Origin: Stutzerimonas stutzeri
Lineage (GTDB): Bacteria > Pseudomonadota > Gammaproteobacteria > Pseudomonadales > Pseudomonadaceae
Assembly (NCBI RefSeq): GCF_024448985.1
Contig: NZ_JAMOII010000012.1
Coordinates: 1 to 64,000, forward strand
DNA length: 64,000 nt
Reading direction: 5' to 3'
The position numbers and the translations under genes are program-made. Below are positions 31,162 to 40,469 of this stretch, in pieces; within the stretch, counting starts at the first letter, position 1; every line of letters starts with the position of its first letter. The notes below the pieces were generated by a model. The model saw only the letters and a list, made by a program, of their open reading frames with translations. It ran no database searches and had not been told where the DNA came from.

Positions 31162-31798
31162 ACGCCGCGCGCAACGCCGCAAGCGTGGCGTAGTAGTAGG
31201 CAGGCGATTCGGCCATTAGCTCGGCGTGGCTGCCGAAGCCGTAACCGACAGCGGCAGCCTGCAGGCCGTTTTTCCGGGCGCCGATCAGGTCGTGCTTACG
31301 GTCGCCGATCATCAATGTCTGCTGTGCATCGAGCCGTTCTTCGGCGATCAGGTGCGCGATCAGCTCCACTTTGTTGGTACGGGTGCCGTCTAGTTCGCTG
31401 CCGTAGATCACCTTGAAGTGATGATCGAAGGCGAAGTGACGAGCGATCTCGCGCGCGAACACCGAGGGCTTGGAGGTCGCGACGTAGAGCGTCCGGCCCT
31501 GACCGCGCAGGTGTTCGAGCATCTCCAACACGCCGTCGAACAGAAGGTTTTCGTAGAGGCCGGTGACCTTGAAGCGCTCACGGTAATGCCCAACCGCCTC
31601 CCACGCGCGGGCCTCATCGAAGCCGTAGAACTCCATGAATGCCTGCAACAGCGGCGGGCCGATGAAGGGTTCGAGCTTTTTCAGATCAGGCTCGTCGATA
31701 CCGAGCCTGGCCAGCGCATGCTGAATCGAACGGGTAATGCCTTCGCGCGGGTCAGTGAGGGTGCCGTCGAGATCAAAGAGGATGGTGGAGTGGTGCAT
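31154..31798 (-). CDS. HAD-family phosphatase, phosphoglycolate phosphatase-like
   Basis: A 214-residue haloacid dehalogenase-superfamily hydrolase. Motif I is LFDLDGTLTD (D9, D11), motif II falls in YVATSKP, motif III includes the lysine of RTNKVELI, and motif IV is MIGDRKHDLIGA. The helical cap between motifs I and II is of the C1 type, as in Gph. Phosphoglycolate or a similar small phosphoester is a likely substrate. The gamma-carbonic anhydrase gene lies upstream on the same strand across a REP pair. Confidence 0.88.
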   Translation of the reverse strand: MHHSTILFDLDGTLTDPREGITRSIQHALARLGIDEPDLKKLEPFIGPPLLQAFMEFYGFDEARAWEAVGHYRERFKVTGLYENLLFDGVLEMLEHLRGQGRTLYVATSKPSVFAREIARHFAFDHHFKVIYGSELDGTRTNKVELIAHLIAEERLDAQQTLMIGDRKHDLIGARKNGLQAAAVGYGFGSHAELMAESPAYYYATLAALRAAFS

Positions 31799-31864
31799 GA
31801 GAACTCGTCGTTACGTTTCGGTAGGCGGCATTCTAGGTCCGTTCCCATTTCGGGACGCAAGCCT

Positions 31865-31916
31865 GTAGGGCCGAATTCATTCGGCCATGGTGGTGGCCGA
31901 ACAAGTTCGGCCCTAC
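31865..31916. repeat. REP pair, family B
   Basis: An inverted pair of GTAGGGCCGAA...TTCGGCC units: 31865-31886 on plus and 31895-31916 on minus. It shares the GTAGG head with family A, but its palindrome (GGCCGAA/TTCGGCC) is different. Further copies are at 41549-41629 and 51268-51290. Confidence 0.82.
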
Positions 31917-32449
31917 GTCCCTTCTGCCATATGCATGTTCTTCAACTTCACATAGTTGCCAGCGGTATAGCTGAAGAAGCTGCGCTCCTTTTCGGTCAGC
32001 GGACGAGCTTGTTTAACTGGGCTACCGACGTAGAGAAAGCCGCTTTGCAGTGTCTTGCCCGGCGGTACCAGGCTGCCGGCGCCGATGATGACTTCATCTT
32101 CGACCACGGCGCCGTCCATGACGATCGAACCCATACCCACCAGGATGCGGCTGCCCAGGGTGCAGCCGTGCAGGGTGACCTTGTGGCCGACGGTGACCTC
32201 ATCGCCGATGATCAGCGGGAAGCCGTCCGGGTTGAACGGGCCTGCATGGGTGATGTGTAGCACGCTGCCATCCTGGATGCTGCTGCGCGCGCCGATGCGA
32301 ATGCGGTGCATGTCGCCACGGATCACCGTCAGCGGCCAGACCGAGCTGTCTTCGCCGATCTCGATGTCGCCGATCAGCACGGCGCTGGGGTCGACGAATA
32401 CGCGCTCGCCGAGCTTCGGGGTGTGGTTCTGGTAGGTGCGGATGGACAT
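31913..32449 (-). CDS. Gamma-class carbonic anhydrase family protein
   Basis: A 178-residue left-handed beta-helix protein of the YrdA/PaaY type. Hexapeptide repeats run from about residue 15 to 135 (VFVDPSAVLIGDIEIGEDSSVWPLTVIRGD), and the zinc histidines are likely those of QDGSVLHITHAG, TVGHKVTLHGC and related turns. Activity as carbonic anhydrase is not proven for most family members. An AGGAG ribosome-binding site lies before the ATG at 32449. The last bases abut the REP pair. Confidence 0.88.
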   Translation of the reverse strand: MSIRTYQNHTPKLGERVFVDPSAVLIGDIEIGEDSSVWPLTVIRGDMHRIRIGARSSIQDGSVLHITHAGPFNPDGFPLIIGDEVTVGHKVTLHGCTLGSRILVGMGSIVMDGAVVEDEVIIGAGSLVPPGKTLQSGFLYVGSPVKQARPLTEKERSFFSYTAGNYVKLKNMHMAEGT

Positions 32450-32500
32450 GGCTGGCTCCTGTGCGAATGCGCTCAAGCTTCGGGCCTAGCGGGCCGGGTT

Positions 32501-33331
32501 TCAAGAAGGGACTTGGAGCCCGGACGGATTCTGCCGCCTGGCATCGCGGAAGAACTCGCCGGGCGTGGCGCCGAACTGCTCGCGAAACGCGGCGATGAAG
32601 GCCGATAGCGATTCGTAGCCGCAGCCCAGCGCCACATCGGTCACCCGCTCGCCACCCTCCAGCGCCGGCAGCGCGCTGAGCAGTCGCAAACGTTGTCGCC
32701 AGGCGCGAAAACTCAACCCGGTTTCGCGCAGGAACAGCCGGCTCAGGGTGCGCTCCGAAACGCCCAGCGCCTGGCTCCAGTCGGCCAGGCTTTCGCGAGA
32801 GTCGGGGTGGTTCTGCAGTCGTTTGCACAGCTGGCGCAGGCGCGGCTCGTCCGGCAATTGCAGCACCAGTTCGATCTCCGGCGCGCAGCTCAGCTGATCC
32901 AGCAATACTTGCACCAGACGCCCTTCCGGGCCGTCTTCGGTATAGGCTTCGGGCAGCGTGCTGAAATGCTGGATCAGTTCACGCAGCAGCGGGCTGATCT
33001 GCAACACGCGGCAGCGTTCGGGGGCGTCGCCGACCACGCTGCGGTCGATGTACAGGCTGCGGATGCAGGTATCCGACGCGCAGAACACTTGGTGGGTGAC
33101 TCCCGCTGGTATCCAGACCGCGCGCAGTGGCGGGGCGATAAAACGGCCGTTGTCAGTCCGCACTTCAAGCACCCCTTCGACCGCGTGGGACAACTGCACC
33201 CAGGGATGGCTGTGGCGGTAGCCGAGCTTGAGATTAGGCGGCGAATCGAGCTGACCATAGACGGGCCGAGGCAGCGCTTTAAGCTGGCTGAGCCGAGTGA
33301 TAAGTGCTGTTTGTTGTCCGATAGGCGACAT
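32501..33331 (-). CDS. AraC-family regulator with N-terminal cupin
   Basis: A 276-residue regulator. An N-terminal cupin-type sensor domain (YRHSHPWVQLSHAVEGVLEVRT, VWIPAGVTHQVF) precedes two helix-turn-helix motifs near residues 175-270, with the family signature VALGCGYESLSAFIAAFREQFGATPGEFFR. It diverges from the transporter gene at 33416 with 84 bases between them, so it very probably controls that transporter and its own gene. Confidence 0.88.
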   Translation of the reverse strand: MSPIGQQTALITRLSQLKALPRPVYGQLDSPPNLKLGYRHSHPWVQLSHAVEGVLEVRTDNGRFIAPPLRAVWIPAGVTHQVFCASDTCIRSLYIDRSVVGDAPERCRVLQISPLLRELIQHFSTLPEAYTEDGPEGRLVQVLLDQLSCAPEIELVLQLPDEPRLRQLCKRLQNHPDSRESLADWSQALGVSERTLSRLFLRETGLSFRAWRQRLRLLSALPALEGGERVTDVALGCGYESLSAFIAAFREQFGATPGEFFRDARRQNPSGLQVPS

Positions 33332-33415
33332 TTAATGCCTGCTTGGCGTTAGTCGGAAGGCGGCACTCACGTTAAGGTCCATTCCTGTTGACTGCAAGCC
33401 TCAAGGAAATCACCC

Positions 33416-34408
33416 ATGGCCAATCTCCGTATTCTCTTCGATAACTTCACCCTGGCCCTGCTAGCAGTGGTCGCGATTGCCACGCTGTTTCCCTGTGAAG
33501 GACAGGTCGCGGTGTTCTTCGAGTGGCTTACTGCCGCCGCTATCGCCTTATTGTTTTTCATGCACGGTGCCAAATTGTCGCGTGAAGCGATCATCGCCGG
33601 CGCTGGCCATTGGCGTCTGCACCTGCTGGTCTTTGCCTGCACCTTCGTGATGTTTCCGCTGCTGGGGCTTGCGCTCAAGCCAGTGCTAACGCCGATGGTC
33701 GGCACTGAGTTGTACTTGGGCATGCTCTATCTGTGCGCATTGCCAGCTACGGTGCAATCTGCCATCGCCTTCACCTCGCTGGCGCGTGGAAACGTGCCGG
33801 CGGCTATTTGCAGCGCGGCGGCGTCGAGCCTGATCGGTATCTTCCTCACCCCTTTGTTGGTATTGCTGCTCATGGGCGTCGAGGGCGAAACGGGCTCGAC
33901 CCTGGATTCCATCGGCAAGATCGTTTTGCAGTTGCTGGTGCCCTTCATCGTAGGGCAGATGGCGCGGCGTTGGATTGGTGCCTGGGTCACGCGCAACAAG
34001 ACCTGGCTGAAGTCGGTCGATCAAAGCTCAATCCTGCTGGTGGTCTATACAGCGTTCAGCGGTGCGGTGGTCGACGGCTTGTGGCAAATCGTGCCGCTCA
34101 GTCATTTGTTGGGGCTGACCGTGGCCTGCTGCCTGTTGCTGGCCATCGTTCTGTGGCTGACCAGCGTTCTGGCCAAAATTATGTGTTTCAACCTGGAGGA
34201 CCGCATCACCATTCTGTTCGCCGGTTCGAAGAAGAGCCTGGCGACGGGCGTGCCGATGGCCCAAGTGCTGTTTGCCACCAGCGCGGTCGGCATGATCATC
34301 CTGCCGCTGATGCTCTTCCACCAGATCCAGCTGATGGTCTGCACAGTGCTCGCCCAGCGCTACGCGCGCCGACCCGAGCTGCCGGTTGAATCGCCTGCGG
34401 CTCTGTAG
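33416..34408 (+). CDS. Bile acid:sodium symporter-family (YfeH-like) transporter
   Basis: A 330-residue inner-membrane protein with about ten hydrophobic segments, of the SBF-like family (DUF4137, E. coli YfeH type). Recognisable stretches are ALLFFMHGAKLSREA near the second helix and ITILFAGSKKSLATGVPMA near the penultimate one. It would move an organic anion with sodium or protons; the substrate is unknown. Divergence from an AraC regulator implies ligand-dependent induction. An AAGGAA ribosome-binding site supports the start. Confidence 0.88.
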   Translation: MANLRILFDNFTLALLAVVAIATLFPCEGQVAVFFEWLTAAAIALLFFMHGAKLSREAIIAGAGHWRLHLLVFACTFVMFPLLGLALKPVLTPMVGTELYLGMLYLCALPATVQSAIAFTSLARGNVPAAICSAAASSLIGIFLTPLLVLLLMGVEGETGSTLDSIGKIVLQLLVPFIVGQMARRWIGAWVTRNKTWLKSVDQSSILLVVYTAFSGAVVDGLWQIVPLSHLLGLTVACCLLLAIVLWLTSVLAKIMCFNLEDRITILFAGSKKSLATGVPMAQVLFATSAVGMIILPLMLFHQIQLMVCTVLAQRYARRPELPVESPAAL

Positions 34409-34797
34409 AGTCGCTTTTGTCCAAGCTACTCGCACGGCCATCTGAGGGAGCCAGGAGGACGCCTAATCCAGTCCTTGCTGGCGATCCGAGGCGATGAAAC
34501 ACAACACTGCATAAACCTGCACATTTCTCACCACGAGCAAGGACTCGGCCTTCCCCTCGCTTCTACAGGAGCAGTGCGGTGGAACCCGCGCTCCTGGAAA
34601 CCGTCGCAATTAAAGCGTTAGTCGGTTAGAGCGAGGAGGGCTGGATGAAGCATCGGTACGCGGCGCAATCTTGATCGAAAAAAGCTGCGATTTCCGGCGT
34701 CCATAGCGCCACGCTATCGAGTCGTTTGCTGGCTGCGCGGTCGGGCAATTGTCTTTAACATGCCTGGCTGATCATTTATTCAAAAGGGGCACCTGCC
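34409..34797. other. Intergenic region before prlC, with a REP-like hairpin
   Basis: About 390 bases with no gene. It contains an inverted repeat CAGGAGC...GCTCCTG (34566-34596) with an inner GCGG/CCGC stem. This resembles the GTAGGAGC-type REP of other pseudomonads. The last 60 bases probably hold the prlC promoter. Confidence 0.5.
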
Positions 34798-36846
34798 GTG
34801 ACCGATACCAACCCGCTGCTTCGGGAATTCGACCTGCCGCCTTACTCAGAGATACGCCCCGAGCATGTCGAGCCGGCGGTGGATACCGTGCTCGGTGACA
34901 ACCGAGTCGCCTTGCAGGAGCTACTCAGCCGCCCGGCCGAAAGCCTCGATTGGTCCACGCTAGTGGTCGGCCTGGATGAAATGAACGAGCGTCTCAGCCG
35001 TGCCTGGGGCCCGGTCAGCCATCTGAATTCGGTACGCAACAATCCCGAATTGCGCGCCGCCTACGAGGCCTGCCTGCCCAAGCTGTCCGCGTACGCCACG
35101 GAACTCGGGCAGAATGCCGACCTGTTCGCCGCCTACCAGACACTGTCGCTGAGCGCCGAGGCTGAAGGCTTCGACGTCGCGCAGAAGACCATCATCGAGC
35201 ACGCCCTGCGCGACTTCCGTCTGTCTGGCATCGACCTGCCGCCGGCCGAACAGCAGCGTTTCGGCGCTATCCAGATGAAGCTCGCCGAGCTGGGCAGCAC
35301 GTTCTCCAACCAGCTGCTCGATGCGACTCAGGCCTGGACCAAGCACGTCACGGATGAAAGCCTGCTGGCTGGCGTCACCGATTCGGCCAAGGCGCAGATG
35401 GCCGAAGCTGCAAAAGCCAAAGAGCTCGACGGCTGGCTGATCAGTCTGGAGTTTCCCAGCTACTACGCCGTGATGACGTACGCCGACAGCCGCGCGCTGC
35501 GCGAAGAGGTCTACGTCGCCTATTCCACCCGCGCTTCCGATCAAGGTCCGAACGCCGGTCAGTTCGACAACGGTCCGGTGATGGAGCAGATCCTCGACCT
35601 GCGCCAGGAGCTGGCCAAACTGCTCGGCTTCGGCAATTACGCCGAGCTGTCGCTGGCCACCAAGATGGCCGAGAGCACCGACCAGGTGTTGGGCTTCCTG
35701 CGTGATCTGGCCGTGCGCAGCAAGCCGTTCGCCGAACGCGACCTGCAAGAGCTGCGTGCCTTCGCCGCCGAAAACGGCGTGGATGATCTGCAGAGTTGGG
35801 ATGTCGGCTACTTCGGCGAGAAGCTGCGCCAGCAGCGCTACAGCCTGAACCAGGAAGAGCTGCGCGAGTACTTCCCCATCGACAAGGTGCTGTCCGGGCT
35901 GTTCGCCATCGTCCAGCGCCTCTATGGCATCGAGATTCATGAGCTGGAAAGGTTCGACAGCTGGCATCCGGACGTGCGCCTGTTCGAGATCCGCGAAAAC
36001 GGCGAGCACGTCGGGCGCTTCTTCTTCGACCTCTACGCGCGGGCCAACAAGCGCGGCGGCGCCTGGATGGATGGCGCCCGCGACAAGCGCCGCACCTGCC
36101 TCGGCACCTTGCAGACGCCGGTGGCCAACCTGGTCTGCAACTTCACCCCACCGGTTGGCGAGCGCCCGGCGCTGCTGACGCATGATGAAGTTACCACCCT
36201 GTTCCATGAGTTTGGCCATGGCCTGCATCATCTGCTGACCCAGGTCGAACACGCTGGCGCTTCGGGCATCAACGGCGTGGCCTGGGATGCGGTGGAGCTG
36301 CCCAGTCAGTTCATGGAGAACTGGTGCTGGGAGCCCGAAGGACTGGCGCTAATCTCCGGCCATTACCAGACCGGCGAACGCCTGCCTCAGGACAAGCTGG
36401 ACCAGATGCTGGCGGCGAAGAATTTCCAGTCCGGGCTGATGATGGTGCGCCAGTTGGAGTTCTCGCTGTTCGACTTCGAACTGCACGCCACCCACGGCGA
36501 CGGTCGCAGCGTGCTGCAGGTGCTGGAGAGCATCCGCGACGAGGTGTCGGTGATGCGCCCGCCGGCCAGCAACCGATTCCCCAACAGCTTCGCCCACATC
36601 TTCTCCGGTGGGTATGCGGCTGGTTACTACAGCTACAAGTGGGCCGAGGTGCTGTCCTCCGACGCCTTCTCGCGCTTCGAAGAAGAAGGCGTATTCAATC
36701 CCGAGACCGGCCGTGCCTTCCGCGATGCCATCCTGGCGCGTGGTGGTTCGCAAGAGCCGATGGTGTTGTTCGTCGATTTCCGTGGTCGCGAGCCATCCAC
36801 CGACGCCCTGCTGCGCCACCTCGGCCTGATGGAGCAAGTGGCATGA
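34798..36846 (+). CDS. prlC: Oligopeptidase A
   Basis: A 682-residue M3-family metallopeptidase of the cytoplasm that degrades peptides, including cleaved signal peptides. The zinc motif HEFGHGLHH lies near residue 471, with the third ligand in the NGVAWDAVELPSQFMENW region. The start is GTG (MTDTNPLLREFDLPPYSEIRP). Length agrees with E. coli PrlC. Its stop overlaps the zinc-ribbon gene by ATGA, so the two are translationally coupled. Confidence 0.96.
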   Translation: MTDTNPLLREFDLPPYSEIRPEHVEPAVDTVLGDNRVALQELLSRPAESLDWSTLVVGLDEMNERLSRAWGPVSHLNSVRNNPELRAAYEACLPKLSAYATELGQNADLFAAYQTLSLSAEAEGFDVAQKTIIEHALRDFRLSGIDLPPAEQQRFGAIQMKLAELGSTFSNQLLDATQAWTKHVTDESLLAGVTDSAKAQMAEAAKAKELDGWLISLEFPSYYAVMTYADSRALREEVYVAYSTRASDQGPNAGQFDNGPVMEQILDLRQELAKLLGFGNYAELSLATKMAESTDQVLGFLRDLAVRSKPFAERDLQELRAFAAENGVDDLQSWDVGYFGEKLRQQRYSLNQEELREYFPIDKVLSGLFAIVQRLYGIEIHELERFDSWHPDVRLFEIRENGEHVGRFFFDLYARANKRGGAWMDGARDKRRTCLGTLQTPVANLVCNFTPPVGERPALLTHDEVTTLFHEFGHGLHHLLTQVEHAGASGINGVAWDAVELPSQFMENWCWEPEGLALISGHYQTGERLPQDKLDQMLAAKNFQSGLMMVRQLEFSLFDFELHATHGDGRSVLQVLESIRDEVSVMRPPASNRFPNSFAHIFSGGYAAGYYSYKWAEVLSSDAFSRFEEEGVFNPETGRAFRDAILARGGSQEPMVLFVDFRGREPSTDALLRHLGLMEQVA

Positions 36847-37121
36847 CTGACGAGCCGAAAGTAACGACCAAGCGTTTTATCGCCGGCGCGGTGTGCCCGG
36901 CCTGCAGCGCGTCGGACAGTATCAAGATGTGGGACGTCGACGGCGTGCCCCATCGCGAATGCGTCGAATGCGGCTACGCCGACACCCTCAACGCCCAAGG
37001 GCAGTCGGTGCCCTCGGAGCTTGGCACGCGGGTCAACCAGGCCAAGCCGAAACCCGCCGACCCGCAGGTGCAGGCGGTGCAGTTCTTCCCCAATCCAAAG
37101 CTGAAGAAAAACCCCGACTGA
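36843..37121 (+). CDS. YheV-like zinc-ribbon protein
   Basis: A 92-residue protein with two CxxC pairs, CPACSASD and CVECGYAD, spaced as in a zinc ribbon, followed by a lysine- and proline-rich tail. This is the YheV/DUF2387 pattern, and in many gamma-proteobacteria this small gene follows prlC, as here (four-base overlap). Function unknown. Confidence 0.88.
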   Translation: MTDEPKVTTKRFIAGAVCPACSASDSIKMWDVDGVPHRECVECGYADTLNAQGQSVPSELGTRVNQAKPKPADPQVQAVQFFPNPKLKKNPD

Positions 37122-37139
37122 TCCATTGCGAGGCCCGCC

Positions 37140-37913
37140 ATGTGGCATCTCACCTGTGGCGATCTCGCCGCTGACAGCGTCCGGCAGCTCTTGGGCGAAG
37201 GCAACGGCGAGACGGTGCGTGTCCTGCGCGACGATCTCGCGGTCGGGCCGCTTGCCGATATCGAATCTCTCTCATGTACGGAGCGCGTTGCGTTCTGGGA
37301 AGGCGTGTGGCCGGCGGCTTTCACGCCGCGCCCAGATTTCTCGTCTATTGCCGTCGATGCCGAGTTTCTGGCGGGGCTGGCAGGCCAGTCGCGGCCGGTG
37401 ACGGTTTGGCACGGCGACAGCGCGTCCGAGCAACTGATGCTGGCCCGCGTGGCAGCGGCGCTTGAAGACTCGGCGCTGCCGTTTCGGGAGGTCGTATGTG
37501 GCACCGGCGACAGTCGCGTCGGCACGCGGATGGCGGTATCCATGCAGGCGCCGGATGCCCTGGCAACGCTCTACCGACCACGCACCGTCGAGCCAGAGAG
37601 GATTGCCGAGCTAGCGAGCCAATGGCGCGCTGCCGTGCAGGAAAACGCAGCGATACGACGTTGGGTGGGCGGGCGTTTCGTCGGTGAAGACTCCCAGCGT
37701 ATTGACCACGAACTGACAGTGGCCTGCGGCGATGACTGGTTGCCGTTGGCCCGCGCCATGGCCGAGGTAATGGGGCACTGCGATGGGTTTTTTCCGACCG
37801 ACCTGTTTCTCTACTGGCGCGCCCGTGAGCTGGCGAAACGCGGCGTCATTCAGCTCAGCGACGGTGCAGAAGCTGAGTACAGCAAGGTGCAGGTGCGTCG
37901 TACCGCAGCCTGA
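37140..37913 (+). CDS. DUF1835-domain protein
   Basis: A 257-residue cytoplasmic protein starting MWHLTCGDLAADSVRQLLGEG, with VRVLRDDLAVGPLADIESL and TVWHGDSASEQLMLARVAAAL, typical of DUF1835 with a C-terminal DUF3658-like part. It lies 18 bases after the zinc-ribbon gene and is probably the third gene of the prlC unit. No catalytic function is known. Confidence 0.82.
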   Translation: MWHLTCGDLAADSVRQLLGEGNGETVRVLRDDLAVGPLADIESLSCTERVAFWEGVWPAAFTPRPDFSSIAVDAEFLAGLAGQSRPVTVWHGDSASEQLMLARVAAALEDSALPFREVVCGTGDSRVGTRMAVSMQAPDALATLYRPRTVEPERIAELASQWRAAVQENAAIRRWVGGRFVGEDSQRIDHELTVACGDDWLPLARAMAEVMGHCDGFFPTDLFLYWRARELAKRGVIQLSDGAEAEYSKVQVRRTAA

Positions 37914-38008
37914 GCGAGCATGCTTGCGCAGCGGTGGTTCGAGGCGGAGGCATTCGAATGGGGGAAGCGTTTATTCTCCGGCGTATTCCCAAGTCAGTTC
38001 CGAGGTTC

Positions 38009-39085
38009 ATGCGTATGACGTGCCACAGGCAATTACTGACGCTTTGTCTGCTTGCCCTCGTACCGATGTCCTCAATTGCCGATCCAAGCGTTTCTACGCT
38101 CGAAGCCGCGCGGAGCGAATGGTCGACCTACCGCTTTCCGTTGTTTGAAGGCGAATCGGCTGCGCTGGAGCGAATCAATATCTACCTGCACGCGTTCGAG
38201 CTCGACGGTTTGCCGGGCCGCTTCAAGCAGTCGCCCTTCGAGCGAATCTGGCCGAAAGAGGACGGGGGGCATGGGCGGGTCAGCCTGGATTATGAAATCC
38301 ATGCAAAAACGCCTGGCTTCCTTTCGCTGGATATCATTGGTGAGTATTACGGTGCCTATCTCAGCCTGGGCCGCAACAGCTATGCGTTCGCGCTAGCCGA
38401 TGGCTCGCCCCTCTCGTTGTCTGAGTTGTTCAGCGAGTCGGGTCTGCAACGGCTGCGTGAACGGGTAAGCCAGGCGCGGATAGAGCGCATCGAGAATTTC
38501 CTTGCCCGAATTCCAGCGAACAGCGCCACTCAAGAAGAGGCCGAGTCCGCCGCCATTCAGCGCGAAATCTACGAGCACTGCTTGCCGCGCCATCTCGACA
38601 CCAATCTCGCTCATGACAGGCTGGTGCTCGAGCAAGCGCAGCTGACCTTGATTGCGGAAAGATGCTCGGCGCATGTAGTACGCGCACTGGATGATCTTGA
38701 TGAGTTTTCGAACAGTTTCCCCTACACCGATCTTGCGGAGGATCTTAGTTCGTACGGACGCTGCCTGCTGCTGGAGCAACGCAGCGATTGCCGGCAGCTG
38801 GCGAGGCCGCAAATGGGCGGTGCGTACCGTGGCGAGATTGGTCACCGCGATCGAATCACGCTGGTGATCACGCCAAACGCCGAAGGCTCGTCCAGAGCCG
38901 TCTACTTTCATGGCAAGGACGCCAGCGCGATCAGGCTTGTTGTTCGCCACGACGCCAGCCGCACCTTACTTCGAGAGCAGCGTGAGGTACCCGCGCTGTT
39001 CGAGCTTCAGCTTGGCCGCGACGGCCAACTCAGTGGCAGCTGGCAAAAGGACGGCGGCCCGCCACTGCCGGTCAATCTGCGCTGA
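38009..39085 (+). CDS. Exported protein of unknown function
   Basis: A protein of about 358 residues that I do not recognise. It begins MRMTCHRQLLTLCLLALVPMSSIADPS, a Sec signal peptide, so the product is periplasmic or secreted. The mature part has a beta-rich segment (RVSLDYEIHAKTPGFLSLDIIGEYYGAYLSLGRNSYAF), a glutamate-rich helical middle and a beta-rich end (RDRITLVITPNAEGSSRAVYFHG). Four cysteines could form disulfides. ATG 38015 is an alternative start. Confidence 0.65.
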   Translation: MRMTCHRQLLTLCLLALVPMSSIADPSVSTLEAARSEWSTYRFPLFEGESAALERINIYLHAFELDGLPGRFKQSPFERIWPKEDGGHGRVSLDYEIHAKTPGFLSLDIIGEYYGAYLSLGRNSYAFALADGSPLSLSELFSESGLQRLRERVSQARIERIENFLARIPANSATQEEAESAAIQREIYEHCLPRHLDTNLAHDRLVLEQAQLTLIAERCSAHVVRALDDLDEFSNSFPYTDLAEDLSSYGRCLLLEQRSDCRQLARPQMGGAYRGEIGHRDRITLVITPNAEGSSRAVYFHGKDASAIRLVVRHDASRTLLREQREVPALFELQLGRDGQLSGSWQKDGGPPLPVNLR

Positions 39086-39207
39086 TTGCGTTGCCGATCC
39101 GCGCCGCTGGGGCGACCACTGAGGTCGCGCCGGTCGGAAGGCAGAGCAAGCAAAGAGTGTTTCTATATGGCCCTCCCTGCAGCCACGGCGATTCGACATC
39201 GCGTTTC

Positions 39208-40281
39208 TCATTCAACCAAGGTCTTAGGCGTCACGAGACTGGGCTGTGGCGCTCCGGAGAGACGCTGCTTGAATTTCATCGCCGGCGCCTCGATCAGGTG
39301 CCAGGACAGAATTGCCAGCAGCAAGGTCGGCACGAGGCTAATAACGGTCAGCCAGAACACGCCGATCTCGTGGCCAAGCAGATAGACGGTGAGCTGCTGG
39401 AAAGGGAAGGCATAGATGTACATGCCATAGGAGAAATCGCCGTACTTGCCGAATCGCGAAAGCAACGGAATCGGCGCATAGGCGAGGTAGATCACCAGAT
39501 AGGGCAGTGCGATCACATAAACATACGGCCCGGCGGCGGTATGAAACGTCAGCACCAGCGCCGCGACGAACAGGGCGGCAATCCAGCCGCGCCAGGGCAG
39601 CGCGTCGCGGTAGAGGAAGATGGCAGCGCCGGTGTAATACAGCAGGCCCAGCTTGAATACGTTGGTGATGAAGAATGACTCGATCCCGAGCCGCTCCAGT
39701 AACCAGAAATAGCCCAGGGCGAGGCCGGCGATGGGGAGGAAGATCAGCCGAGGCTTCAACAATCCAACCAGACCCATGATCAGCACGCCCAGGTACATCA
39801 GTACCTCGAGTGGAAGCGTCCACAGCGATCCGTTCATCACGTTCGGATAGATGTTATGGCTGAACACGCCCGGCAGCTCGAAGCGCGTGACGAGCAAGAT
39901 GTTCTGCAGGTATGTCCAGGTGATGGGGGACGAGAAATAGCTGGTCATGCTGCGCTCGGTCACCAGCGGGCCGATGACGAACGCCGATAACAAAACGGCC
40001 AGTATCAAGGCCGGAAAGACCCGCAAAGCGCGCTTGATCAGGAAGCTTCTCGCACTGCTGCTATTGATCCAGGACGATGTGATCAGGTAGCCGCTGATGA
40101 CGAAGAAGATCGCGACGGCGAATTCTCCGCCGTTCTCATAGCCGGTCAGCAGTTCGATGGGCTCGTCAGGCCGGCGCCCAGTCAGCGGATAACTGTGAAC
40201 GAGCAGTACCAGCGACGCTGCAAAAAAGCGCAGGAAATCAAAGTTGTTTTCCCGGGCATGCAAAGGTCCCTTGGAATGCAT
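39208..40281 (-). CDS. Membrane acyltransferase, OafA/acyltransferase-3 family
   Basis: A 357-residue integral membrane protein with about ten helices. The start RENNFDFLRFFAASLVLLVHSYPLTGRR carries the conserved Arg and active-site His of acyltransferase-3 proteins, and FFVISGYLITSSW is a family hallmark. Members acetylate or succinylate envelope sugars on the outer face of the inner membrane. The acceptor is unknown; O-antigen or the glycan of the 17-22 kb operon are possibilities only. A GGAGAG ribosome-binding site precedes the ATG. Confidence 0.9.
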   Translation of the reverse strand: MHSKGPLHARENNFDFLRFFAASLVLLVHSYPLTGRRPDEPIELLTGYENGGEFAVAIFFVISGYLITSSWINSSSARSFLIKRALRVFPALILAVLLSAFVIGPLVTERSMTSYFSSPITWTYLQNILLVTRFELPGVFSHNIYPNVMNGSLWTLPLEVLMYLGVLIMGLVGLLKPRLIFLPIAGLALGYFWLLERLGIESFFITNVFKLGLLYYTGAAIFLYRDALPWRGWIAALFVAALVLTFHTAAGPYVYVIALPYLVIYLAYAPIPLLSRFGKYGDFSYGMYIYAFPFQQLTVYLLGHEIGVFWLTVISLVPTLLLAILSWHLIEAPAMKFKQRLSGAPQPSLVTPKTLVE

Positions 40282-40437
40282 TGTCGCTCTCTCCGCAACG
40301 GCCTCTTTTAGCCGGGTACTACCGTTGTAGACGATCTAGTTTGCTTGGCTGTGAATCACTCGCAATTCCGACCGACGGTCATGCATCGCTAGACCCTGCG
40401 CTCGTCGGAAGACGAATGCATGTTGATCATTCTCATA

Positions 40438-40458
40438 TACTGTATGTATGAACAGTTA
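40438..40458 (+). promoter_or_regulatory. LexA (SOS) box
   Basis: CTGTATGTATGAACAG at 40440-40455 has the CTG-N10-CAG form of a LexA operator, flanked by TA on both sides as in the consensus. It ends 15 bases before the ATG of the radical-SAM gene, so LexA bound here would block that gene. Confidence 0.82.
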
Positions 40459-40469
40459 TGAGGTTGCTC

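Noticed and set aside
34960-36252. A 430-codon minus-strand open frame opposite prlC
   Set aside because: Shadow of the intact oligopeptidase A gene; no ribosome-binding site or domain.
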